A DNA stretch of 64,000 bases from an uncultured Algibacter sp. Its GTDB lineage: Bacteria > Bacteroidota > Bacteroidia > Flavobacteriales > Flavobacteriaceae. Every line of letters begins with the position of its first letter. Positions within the stretch are counted from its first letter, which is position 1. The translations under genes and the position numbers were made by a program. Below the pieces are notes generated by a model, which saw only the letters and a list, made by a program, of their open reading frames with translations, was not told the DNA's origin and did not search any database. Positions 1 to 7,199 of this stretch are shown piece after piece. The stretch is taken from assembly GCA_947502405.1 (NCBI GenBank), contig CANMZT010000016.1, positions 1 through 64,000 on the forward strand, read 5' to 3'.

Positions 1-1
1 C

Positions 2-34
2 CCATATGTGGATACCATGAAGTTTGCTGCTTAA
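2..34 (+). CDS. Possible C-terminal end of a gene cut by the window edge
   Basis: The first bases read in frame 2 as a ten-codon open stretch (PYVDTMKFAA) ending in TAA at 32-34. It could be the tail of a rightward gene lying mostly outside the window. It is too short to identify and may be chance; nothing else supports it. Confidence 0.2.
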   Translation, partial: PYVDTMKFAA

Positions 35-110
35 AAAAAATTAAATTTTATTTGGTTTAATCATAGAATACGCGGAATTTGATAACATCATTCAAATATG
101 ATAAAAGATT

Positions 111-374
111 TTACTGTGTTATAAATAAGATAAAAGCTAAAGCTCCAAAAAACATTATAAGAAATATTGATATGTTCTTAATTCTAGCCTCTCTATTTTC
201 TCTTTCAAGTCTTTTCTTTATTTCTAATAATTGTTCAGGAGTTGCTTTTGGTAAATCTTTAAGTTTAATATTTGCATAACTACCTCCTAATGGACTTTTT
301 CCTTTTCTCTTTAAAAGATTTCTATTATTACTTAATGACTTTATAGCAGCCATCATTGAGCCTTCTCCACCCAT
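111..374 (-). CDS. Small membrane-anchored protein of unknown function
   Basis: This 87-residue protein has no function I recognise. It starts with a glycine/methionine-rich segment (MGGEGSMMAAIKSL), then a basic stretch, then a charged helix of about 20 residues (ATPEQLLEIKKRLERENRE), and one hydrophobic segment at the C-terminus (about residues 68-86). This suggests a short cytoplasmic helix tethered to the inner membrane. I chose the internal ATG at 374 because MGGEGSMM looks like a natural N-terminus; an ATG nine bases upstream is possible. It stands alone, with the DoxX-like gene downstream on the same strand side. The opposite-strand open frame over it is a shadow. Confidence 0.55.
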   Translation of the reverse strand: MGGEGSMMAAIKSLSNNRNLLKRKGKSPLGGSYANIKLKDLPKATPEQLLEIKKRLERENREARIKNISIFLIMFFGALAFILFITQ

Positions 375-426
375 AATTATCACATTTAATATATAAGTAA
401 GGTTTTTTCAGAAAATGTTACAACCA

Positions 427-1041
427 TCAGTAAGCTTTCCTTCGCTTCAACCCAATAATTAAACCTACTAATGACGTAATAAGAACTACTAAAAAGATAA
501 CTAAGAGACTTTTTTGATTTGCAAAAATGTTAGCCACTACAATTATTACAAACAATAATAAACCAAGAATTTGCCAAATGATATCACTTTCAAGTCTTGG
601 TTTTAAATTGAATGATGGTTTTTTATTGATTAATACTTTTAGTGTATTCCAATCCCAAACAATAAGTGTAATATTAGCCAATAACATTAAGCCTGTAACA
701 ACTGGTGTATAAGCAAAATAATAAGATAAAGTAATCACAAACACGTTGGCTATAATAGGAAGATTGATAAGAGCTCCTAGTTTAGCATAACGCTGCGACA
801 TTAATAAAAACCCAGAAACTAATTGAGCTACTCCTAAAAATTTCCAGTACAAACCTGATTGGTATAAGGTTTCAAATAGATGCCACGAACTATCAATTGG
901 ATTTTCTGCTCCACTTTCAGCTGTAAACCTGCCGCCTTTAATTTTTACTATACTTGCGAATACAAAGGCGCTACCTATTAAATATCTGGTATAAATGATA
1001 AAGATTTGTAACCAAACGTTTTCTTTTAGGCGCAATAGCAT
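427..1041 (-). CDS. DoxX-like integral membrane protein
   Basis: The product is 204 residues with about six hydrophobic segments. The N-terminal part (RYLIGSAFVFASIVKIKG) and the loop plus second helix pattern (YWKFLGVAQLVSGFLLM) resemble the DoxX/MauE-like quinone-interacting membrane family, although this is a fold-level resemblance only. The last third carries two more helices and a basic end (GLKRRKAY), longer than a minimal four-helix DoxX protein. No substrate can be inferred. It lies 17 bases downstream of the next leftward gene, so the three small genes between 427 and 1666 may be cotranscribed. Confidence 0.55.
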   Translation of the reverse strand: MLLRLKENVWLQIFIIYTRYLIGSAFVFASIVKIKGGRFTAESGAENPIDSSWHLFETLYQSGLYWKFLGVAQLVSGFLLMSQRYAKLGALINLPIIANVFVITLSYYFAYTPVVTGLMLLANITLIVWDWNTLKVLINKKPSFNLKPRLESDIIWQILGLLLFVIIVVANIFANQKSLLVIFLVVLITSLVGLIIGLKRRKAY

Positions 1042-1058
1042 TTTTATTAATTAATTAT

Positions 1059-1403
1059 TTAGTTTAGAATTAAGTATTTTTCACTAATTTCTTGAATACG
1101 GAAAGAAACGATTTTTTCCTTAGCAAACTGCATCAATTGAATCTTTAAAATTGAATCCTTTAACTCCCATTTCCCTTCTCTCATTCTTGGCTTTTCATTA
1201 CCACAAATACCTGCAATATAAGGATACAAACATCTCCCTTTTTCAAGAAATTCAATATAAAATCTATTCTTTCTGTGATTATTAGTTTTTACTAAATTGT
1301 CTTCTTTTGGGTTAAACTCCCAATTACCAATTAACTTTTGTTCTATCTGAGATTGATTAAATCCTAAAAAAGAAATTAAAAGACAGATAAAAAACACTTT
1401 CAA
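1059..1403 (-). CDS. Secreted lipocalin-like protein of unknown function
   Basis: This 114-residue protein begins with a clear Sec signal peptide (MKVFFICLLISFLGFNQS, about residues 1-18). The mature part has the pattern 'IGNWEFNP ... FYIEFLEKGRC ... MREGKWELKDSILKIQ', typical of small lipocalin-like or DUF-type beta proteins common in Bacteroidota: GxW near the start, then alternating strands. It is predicted to be periplasmic. Two cysteines (in GRCLYP and AGICGNE) could form a disulfide. No ligand or function can be assigned. Confidence 0.5.
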   Translation of the reverse strand: MKVFFICLLISFLGFNQSQIEQKLIGNWEFNPKEDNLVKTNNHRKNRFYIEFLEKGRCLYPYIAGICGNEKPRMREGKWELKDSILKIQLMQFAKEKIVSFRIQEISEKYLILN

Positions 1404-1411
1404 ACTAAAGA

Positions 1412-1666
1412 TTAATTAAAAATTATTAGCATCACTACTAAGAATAGCGACAATTTTAATGTAGTTTCTGCCACACAACTTGTTGCATAACTTTTACTTT
1501 TAATGCGTTGTCTGATTCCGAAAATTGAGGTTTTATTTTTACGTTTATAACTACGCTCTACAACATTTTTATATTGCGAATTTAAAAACCCTGAAGGCTC
1601 ATTTACGTAGTTTTCCTTTTGCTTTGTTAAACGCCCTAATTTTTTTGATGTTAATACTAATTCCAT
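1412..1666 (-). CDS. Small basic protein with C-terminal membrane segment, unknown
   Basis: I do not recognise this 84-residue protein. The first 60 residues are hydrophilic and strongly basic (KKLGRLTKQKENY, RSYKRKNKTS, RQRIKSKS). The last 18 are a hydrophobic segment ending right at the C-terminus (LKLSLFLVVMLIIFN), suggesting a tail-anchored protein facing the cytoplasm. It begins 206 bases from the end of trkH and reads in the same direction as the two genes after it. Confidence 0.45.
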   Translation of the reverse strand: MELVLTSKKLGRLTKQKENYVNEPSGFLNSQYKNVVERSYKRKNKTSIFGIRQRIKSKSYATSCVAETTLKLSLFLVVMLIIFN

Positions 1667-1759
1667 GATTGATTGTTTTTTGATTGATATATTATATCGA
1701 CGAGGAACTTAGAAAAATGTTACAATACCCTTATTGAAAACCACACTATTAGCAAACAA

Positions 1760-1802
1760 GCCCGAGTTAATCCCGATAGCTATCGGGATTGTGGTAACGC
1801 CC
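1760..1802 (+). repeat. 3' remnant of the dispersed structured element (copy D) with a perfect palindrome
   Basis: The stretch reads GCCCGAG, then a perfect inverted repeat at 1769-1790 (arms AATCCCGATAG and CTATCGGGATT), then TGTGGTAACGCCC. It matches the 3' part (GCCCGA ... GGTAACGCCC) of the full elements at 13699-13782, 52785-52937 and 11034-11144. The 5' part (GCGTTAGGGAT) is not found upstream, so this looks like a truncated or decayed copy. Confidence 0.55.
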
Positions 1803-1832
1803 AAAAAGAAAATTAAGATTTATTATTTATAT

Positions 1833-1859
1833 GATTTCCATCTTCATGGAAATGACAAA
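1833..1859 (+). repeat. Short palindromic dispersed repeat (family 2)
   Basis: GATTTCCATCTTCATGGAA followed by ATGACAAA. The same layout (GATTYCC, a centre with TTC, then RGAATGACAAA) occurs at 37163-37189 and 44830-44856, all in the same orientation. The TTTCCAT/ATGGAAA arms form a small hairpin. Confidence 0.5.
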
Positions 1860-1871
1860 CAAACGCATTGA

Positions 1872-3365
1872 TTACCTGTTTCGCCAGAAAAAAGGCGTAA
1901 GTAGAATAAGAACTGTAAAGAGTTCTAAACGACCGATAAGCATTAAAAACGATGCCCACCATTTGCCTGCTGCAGGTAATGGGGCGTAATTATTTACTGG
2001 ACCAAAATCGCCTATTGCTGGCCCTACATTGCCTAAAGTAGATGCTGCCAAACCTATGGCTGATTTAAACTCTATTCCCATAATAGAAAACCCAAGCGAG
2101 CCTATTATAAATGACAACATATATAAGATAAAAAACCCAAGTATATTAAAAACGATATCTCCTGAGATGGCGCGTTTATTATAACGCACTGGCAATATGG
2201 CACTTGGATGCAAAGTACGCTTGAATTCTAGAAATCCATTTTTTATAAGAATTAAATGGCGAACTACTTTTACACCTCCTGAAGTACTTCCTGCCGAACC
2301 TCCTAAAAACATAAGACCAAAAAAGAAAACAACTAAAAAGGGCGTCCACATGGTGTAATCTGCCGTTACAAATCCTGTTGTAGTTACAATGGCTAGTACC
2401 TGAAATAAGGCGTGCCTAAATGCGCTTTCTCCTTCACCCCAAACCATAGGATGGTTTACTGAAGATGCCGAAACATCTGCCCTAAAATATATAATTAATG
2501 CTGCTATAATAGTGAATATGGCAATAAACCAGAAATAGAGTTTAAACTCATCGTCCTTAATTATTTTTTGAACCTTGCCTTTAAAAGCAAAATAACTTAG
2601 CACAAAGTTAGTTCCTGCCAGAAACATAAAAAAGATAATAATATACTGTATAATGGGTTGCCCATTCCAATAGGCAACACTTGCATTTTTAGTTGAAAAC
2701 CCTCCTGTTGATAATGTACACAACGCATGATTTATGGCATCAAAAAAAGACATACCTGCAACACTTAACAACAAGGTTTCTGTTGCGGTATACCCAAAAT
2801 AAATAAGCCATAATCGTTTTGCTGTATCGGTAATTCTAGGATGCAATTTATCGGCACTTGGCCCTGGCGCTTCGGCTGCAAAAAGCTGCATACCTCCAAT
2901 ACCCAGTAGTGGTAGTATAGCTATAGCCAATACGATAATACCCATACCCCCTATCCAGTGGGTTAAACTTCGCCAAAATAAGACACCTTTGGGTACAGCT
3001 TCAATATCGTTTAAAATAGACGCCCCAGTAGTTGTATATCCAGACATCGTCTCAAAAAAAGCATTTGTAAAATTAGGGATGCTTTCTGTAAACACATATG
3101 GTAGCGTGCCTGATAATGACATAATTATCCAACCAAAACTTACTACAATATACCCCTCTCTTTTGTTCATTTCTTTGTTATGCTTTCTGGTAAAAAGCAT
3201 AGCAACAACCCCCACTATTAACGTTGTGATTCCTGCTAAAAAAATTTGAAGCGACACACCGTCTTTATAAATAAGACTTATTAATGAGGACAACAACATA
3301 AAACCACCATTAAACAGCAGTAATAGACCTAAAAAATGAAAAATAATTTTGTAGTTGAGCTTCAT
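1872..3365 (-). CDS. trkH: TrkH-type potassium uptake channel subunit
   Basis: This is the ion-conducting membrane subunit of a Trk/Ktr potassium uptake system (497 residues, about the usual TrkH length). Four selectivity-filter-like P-loops are visible: YTTTGASIL (about residue 110), STGGFSTKN (about 220), TTTGFVTADY (about 330) and TLGNVGPAIG (about 440), each flanked by hydrophobic helices. The glycine in each filter is present. The start codon overlaps the trkA stop by one base (TAATG), so both subunits are translated from one message, matching the known need for TrkA to gate TrkH. No oddities were seen. Confidence 0.93.
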   Translation of the reverse strand: MKLNYKIIFHFLGLLLLFNGGFMLLSSLISLIYKDGVSLQIFLAGITTLIVGVVAMLFTRKHNKEMNKREGYIVVSFGWIIMSLSGTLPYVFTESIPNFTNAFFETMSGYTTTGASILNDIEAVPKGVLFWRSLTHWIGGMGIIVLAIAILPLLGIGGMQLFAAEAPGPSADKLHPRITDTAKRLWLIYFGYTATETLLLSVAGMSFFDAINHALCTLSTGGFSTKNASVAYWNGQPIIQYIIIFFMFLAGTNFVLSYFAFKGKVQKIIKDDEFKLYFWFIAIFTIIAALIIYFRADVSASSVNHPMVWGEGESAFRHALFQVLAIVTTTGFVTADYTMWTPFLVVFFFGLMFLGGSAGSTSGGVKVVRHLILIKNGFLEFKRTLHPSAILPVRYNKRAISGDIVFNILGFFILYMLSFIIGSLGFSIMGIEFKSAIGLAASTLGNVGPAIGDFGPVNNYAPLPAAGKWWASFLMLIGRLELFTVLILLTPFFWRNR

Positions 3366-4714
3366 TAACGGAATAGTTTTTCAACACCTTTTATAGATTG
3401 TAACAAACTACAAACTACAACTTTATCTCCTTCTTGAATTTTAAAATCCCCCAAAGCGATAACACCTTTATCGTCTCGTATTACGCCACCTATAATGGCA
3501 GATCGAGGGAAGTCTACTTTTCTAATATATTTGTTACAGATTGAAGACGTTGCCTTTACCTCAAACTCTAATAACTCAGCATTCATATTACTAAGCTTCG
3601 TCATAGCTACTACTTCTCCTTTACGGATATATCTAAAGATATTGTTTGCTGCCAATAATTTTTTATTGATGAGTGTTTCAATACCAACCGAATGTGAGAG
3701 TTCAAAATAATCCATATTTTCAACTAAAGCCACACTCTTTTTAACACCTTTAGATTTAGCCATTAAACACGACATGATGTTGGTTTCAGAGTTATCTCCA
3801 ACTGCAATAAATGCATCCATATCTGCAATATTCTCTTCATCTAAAACATCTACATTTCTACCATCACTTTGTATAACAAGTACGTTTGGCAAATCATCAG
3901 CTATATCAAAAGCACGCTCTTTATTAGCTTCAAAAAGTTTCACATTAAACCCTTTATCACTCAAATCTCTGGCAGATTTATAACCTATTTCGCTTCCACC
4001 CAAAATCATAACATTTTTAATCTCGCTGTTAGACTTACCTGTCATAGTACATAATTCTTCAGCGCCGCCTTCAGAAGTAATAAACACTACATTATCACCT
4101 CTTTTAAATTGAGTATCTCCTCTTGGAATAATTGTGTATTGCGTCCCGAAACGTTGTATAGCAATAGGTATAAAATGTATTTCTGGAAAAATTTTGGCAG
4201 CTTCTTTAACGGTTTTCCCAACAAAAGAAGCCGAACTAGATAGTGTTAAACCTACCATAGTTAAGGCGCCATCTTCAAACTCATACGTATCGTTAAATGA
4301 AGATTGTTTTAAAGACAATTCTATCTCTGACGCTGCTAAAGACTCTGGTGAAATTAACTCATCAATACCAAACTTGGTAAAGCCTACTTCATCTTTATGA
4401 CTAATAAACTCTGTATTTGTAATTCTAGCAATAGTCTTTTTTGCTCCTAATTGTTTAGCTAAAACACATGCTGTAATATTAGTTGTTTCACTCGCTGTAA
4501 CGGCAATAAACAAATCACAATTATCTACATGTCCTTCTTTTAAAATAGCTATAGAAGTGGCATCACCTCTTATAACTTTAATATCTAAATGCGTATCTGC
4601 GTATGCTAAACCTTCCTTGTCTATATCAATTAAGGTAATCTCTTGAGATTCGTAAGACAATAATTTTGCTAAATGAAACCCGACTTCACCTGCACCAGCA
4701 ATTATTATTTTCAT
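3365..4714 (-). CDS. trkA: TrkA, regulatory NAD-binding subunit of potassium uptake
   Basis: TrkA is the cytosolic regulatory subunit that binds nucleotides and gates TrkH. The 449-residue protein carries two RCK (KTN) halves. The first starts at the N-terminus with the Rossmann motif IIIAGAGEVGFHLAKLLS; the second starts near residue 230 with VMILGGSEIGYKSARDLS. Each is followed by a TrkA-C domain (about 140-220 and 370-449). It is the first gene of a two-gene operon with trkH. A TAnnTTTG-type -7 element (4740-4747, complement) lies 25 bases upstream. Confidence 0.94.
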   Translation of the reverse strand: MKIIIAGAGEVGFHLAKLLSYESQEITLIDIDKEGLAYADTHLDIKVIRGDATSIAILKEGHVDNCDLFIAVTASETTNITACVLAKQLGAKKTIARITNTEFISHKDEVGFTKFGIDELISPESLAASEIELSLKQSSFNDTYEFEDGALTMVGLTLSSSASFVGKTVKEAAKIFPEIHFIPIAIQRFGTQYTIIPRGDTQFKRGDNVVFITSEGGAEELCTMTGKSNSEIKNVMILGGSEIGYKSARDLSDKGFNVKLFEANKERAFDIADDLPNVLVIQSDGRNVDVLDEENIADMDAFIAVGDNSETNIMSCLMAKSKGVKKSVALVENMDYFELSHSVGIETLINKKLLAANNIFRYIRKGEVVAMTKLSNMNAELLEFEVKATSSICNKYIRKVDFPRSAIIGGVIRDDKGVIALGDFKIQEGDKVVVCSLLQSIKGVEKLFR

Positions 4715-4739
4715 TTTTCTTTATTCATAAAAAGTAGAA

Positions 4740-4747
4740 CAAATATA
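4740..4747 (-). promoter_or_regulatory. Candidate -7 promoter element for trkA-trkH
   Basis: On the complement the bases read TATATTTG, a perfect match to the Bacteroidota -7 consensus TAnnTTTG, about 25 bases before the trkA start. No convincing -33 TTTG is visible at the usual distance, so confidence is limited. Confidence 0.35.
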
Positions 4748-4814
4748 CTACAAATTAGATATTAGAACATGGAATTAATTTAGAATAGCTTTATGTATTG
4801 CTTTCATATTAGCT

Positions 4815-4822
4815 TATATTTG
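4815..4822 (+). promoter_or_regulatory. Candidate -7 promoter element for ubiE/menG-porT
   Basis: TATATTTG matches the Bacteroidota -7 consensus TAnnTTTG and lies 16 bases before the TTG start of ubiE. A TTG at 4798-4800 could serve as the -33 element, but the 14-base gap is shorter than the usual 17-23. Confidence 0.35.
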
Positions 4823-4838
4823 CCAAAAAATTTCGAAT

Positions 4839-5564
4839 TTGTCAAAAGTAAAACCATACAAAAACAGCGATTTAGGTAAAAAAGAACAGGTTACCCAAAT
4901 GTTTGACACTATTTCTGAAGATTACGATGGTTTAAATCGTGTAATATCTTTTGGAATAGATATAAAGTGGCGAAAAAAAGTAGTACAGATGGTTAAGAGT
5001 ACTAATCCGGATACCATTCTAGATATTGCTACTGGCACAGGTGATTTAGCCATAAATCTAGCAGAAACTAATGCCTCAAAAATTGTTGGTTTAGACATAA
5101 GTAGTGGTATGCTAGAAATTGGGAAAGAAAAAATCAAGAAAAAGAATTTAGATTCTAAAATTGAAATGGTTTTAGGTGATTCTGAAAACATGCCTTTTGA
5201 AGATAATACTTTTGATGCCATAACCGTAGCCTTTGGTGTTAGAAATTTTGAAACACTAGAAAATGGCCTAAAAGAAATACATCGTGTGCTTAAACCTGGT
5301 GGCGCTTTTTTAATTTTAGAAACTTCTATACCAACAAAAACACCTTATAAACAGGGTTATAAGTTTTATACCAAAAATATTTTACCACTTATAGGGAAAG
5401 CCTTTTCAAAGGACAGAAGTGCATACAAATATCTATGTGAATCGGCTTCAGTTTTTCCTTATGGTGAAGCGCTAAACAATATTTTACGTAAAATTGGGTT
5501 TATTAATGTTGAAGATTTTCCACAAACTTTGGGTGTGGCAACCATTTATAAATCGTCTAAGTAA
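4839..5564 (+). CDS. ubiE: Demethylmenaquinone methyltransferase (UbiE/MenG)
   Basis: This SAM-dependent C-methyltransferase makes menaquinone from demethylmenaquinone. It is 241 residues, the usual length. SAM motif I is [16 protein letters not shown] (about 60-75). The UbiE signature [13 protein letters not shown] and the post-motif [12 protein letters not shown] follow. The start is a TTG (TTG TCA AAA GTA), since no ATG fits the family N-terminus ([10 protein letters not shown]). Bacteroidota respire with menaquinone, so the menG role is expected rather than ubiquinone synthesis. The stop is followed after four bases by porT, an arrangement I know from other Flavobacteriaceae. Confidence 0.93.
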   Translation: MSKVKPYKNSDLGKKEQVTQMFDTISEDYDGLNRVISFGIDIKWRKKVVQMVKSTNPDTILDIATGTGDLAINLAETNASKIVGLDISSGMLEIGKEKIKKKNLDSKIEMVLGDSENMPFEDNTFDAITVAFGVRNFETLENGLKEIHRVLKPGGAFLILETSIPTKTPYKQGYKFYTKNILPLIGKAFSKDRSAYKYLCESASVFPYGEALNNILRKIGFINVEDFPQTLGVATIYKSSK

Positions 5565-5568
5565 TCGT

Positions 5569-6300
5569 ATGAAATACTTTTTTGCATTATTATCATTTTT
5601 ATTTATCATTGAAACATCTAGTGCTCAACTTTTTAAAAAAGAAAAAGTAACTTATGATGCAAATCAAGGACGAGGTTCAACTGATAACAATTTACTGCGT
5701 TGGGGTTATTTTTTAGGGATAAACAGTTATGATTTTAATTTTGATTATAATGATGATTTACGCGATATCTATGTAAAGAAGAGTACTGGATTCAGTGTTG
5801 GTTTAATTGGTAATTTACGTGTAAATAGTTTTATTGATTTACGCCTAGAACCGGGCTTATTGATAACAACCAGAGAACTTTATTATGGTCAAGAATGGTT
5901 TCAAGGTGTTCCTGACACCAAAGCTTCAGACCTTATTAGAGAAGTAAAATCCACATACATTCATATTCCATTACTTATTAAAGTTTCAACAAAACGTATC
6001 AATAACTTTAAACCGTTTGTTGTTGGTGGTTTTTCTACTGCACTTAATTTATCAAGTAACGAAGACAACCCTGAGGACAATAGTAACGGACAATTTAGAA
6101 GCACAAGAAACTCTCTTTTTTACGAGATTGGTTTTGGTATAGATTTTTACCTATATAATTTCAAGTTTACGCCTTCAATACGTGGTCTTTTTGGTATTAA
6201 TGATGAATTAGTAAGAGATAACGACCCAAACAGCCCATGGACCACTAATATTGCCAACATGCAAACTCGTGGTGTATTTATTAACTTTACGTTTCAATAA
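5569..6300 (+). CDS. porT: PorT/SprT, outer-membrane protein of the type IX secretion system
   Basis: PorT (SprT in gliding flavobacteria) is an outer-membrane beta-barrel component needed for type IX secretion. From the ATG at 5569 the product is 243 residues with a signal peptide (MKYFFALLSFLFIIETSSAQ). Alternating beta-strand patterns follow, ending in a typical outer-membrane C-terminal strand with terminal aromatic (GVFINFTFQ). The open frame extends 25 codons upstream into ubiE, but that extension lacks a signal peptide and was rejected. The position directly after ubiE/menG agrees with known flavobacterial gene order. A substrate of this system is encoded in the window at 22984-27051. 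Confidence 0.85.
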   Translation: MKYFFALLSFLFIIETSSAQLFKKEKVTYDANQGRGSTDNNLLRWGYFLGINSYDFNFDYNDDLRDIYVKKSTGFSVGLIGNLRVNSFIDLRLEPGLLITTRELYYGQEWFQGVPDTKASDLIREVKSTYIHIPLLIKVSTKRINNFKPFVVGGFSTALNLSSNEDNPEDNSNGQFRSTRNSLFYEIGFGIDFYLYNFKFTPSIRGLFGINDELVRDNDPNSPWTTNIANMQTRGVFINFTFQ

Positions 6301-6307
6301 ATTTATT

Positions 6308-7027
6308 TTATTGTCGTCTGAATTCACTCAGCAAAATAGCTGTTGCAGTAGCTACGTTTAAACTCTCCGTAGCCTGTAAATCTCCAAATCTAGGTATTGA
6401 TACTTTTTCAGTAACTACAGCTTCGATTGCTTTTGAAACACCATTGGCCTCATTACCCATAACAAGAACACCCTGCTCTGGCAAAGCTTTACTGTAAACA
6501 TCCTGTCCTTGCATAAAAGCTCCAAAAACTGGCATTTCAATTTCCTTAAGAAAACCTTCTAAATCAACATAAGACACATTAACTCGGGTTATGGACCCCA
6601 TAGTAGCCTGAATCACTTTAGGATTATAACAATCTACAGTTTCATTACTACAAACTAATTCTTTTATTCCAAACCAATCGCACAACCTAATAATAGTTCC
6701 TAAATTACCAGGGTCTCGAATAGCATCTAACGCCACTATTATTCCTTTTTCATCTATAGGTTTTTCTTCTGGTATTTCAAAAATAGCCAAAGATTTGTTT
6801 GGCGTTTTTAAGTAACTAATGCGTTTTAAATCAGAATCTGAAATTATAACTTCGTCTTTGGCATCAATATTGAACGACTCTGTGCTATATAACTTATGAA
6901 GTTTTAAATTGGAGTTTAAAAGCTCAGTTATAGTTTTCACGCCTTCAACAACAAAAAAACCATGTTGTTGTCTATATTTTTTTTGCTTTAAACTCGTTAT
7001 TAATTTGATTTGACTTTTAGAAAGCAT
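6308..7027 (-). CDS. TrmH/SpoU-family RNA 2'-O-methyltransferase
   Basis: The product is a 239-residue SPOUT methyltransferase that should methylate ribose in rRNA or tRNA with SAM. An N-terminal substrate-binding part (about 1-90) is followed by the SPOUT knot with its three motifs: ALDAIRDPGNLGTIIRLCDW (motif 1), VMGNEANGVS (motif 2) and IPRFGDLQATESLNVATATA (motif 3). The exact target cannot be read from sequence. It converges on porT with only seven bases between stops and is divergent from tamL. Confidence 0.88.
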   Translation of the reverse strand: MLSKSQIKLITSLKQKKYRQQHGFFVVEGVKTITELLNSNLKLHKLYSTESFNIDAKDEVIISDSDLKRISYLKTPNKSLAIFEIPEEKPIDEKGIIVALDAIRDPGNLGTIIRLCDWFGIKELVCSNETVDCYNPKVIQATMGSITRVNVSYVDLEGFLKEIEMPVFGAFMQGQDVYSKALPEQGVLVMGNEANGVSKAIEAVVTEKVSIPRFGDLQATESLNVATATAILLSEFRRQ

Positions 7028-7121
7028 GCAACTTTGATTAATTTTTTATAAAGAAAAGAAATTATTGATAAGTTAAGCTAAGAGACTGTTTATTTAAATA
7101 TATTTTAAGAGTAAAAAAATG

Positions 7122-7129
7122 TATTTTTG
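7122..7129 (+). promoter_or_regulatory. Candidate -7 promoter element for tamL
   Basis: TATTTTTG fits the TAnnTTTG consensus and lies 70 bases upstream of the tamL start. No clear -33 element was found. Confidence 0.3.
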
Positions 7130-7199
7130 ATTCCAGAAACTCGGTATTTTTAACCAAACCAATCTTTTAAAAATATGCATTGAGCAAATTAGGATAAAT

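Noticed and set aside
79-279. Rightward open frame opposite the small leftward gene at 111-374
   Set aside because: It is the antisense shadow of a gene with better protein character (charged helix plus membrane segment); no start or family support.
5494-5568. Longer N-terminus for porT
   Set aside because: The extra 25 residues overlap ubiE and would bury the signal peptide that starts at 5569.
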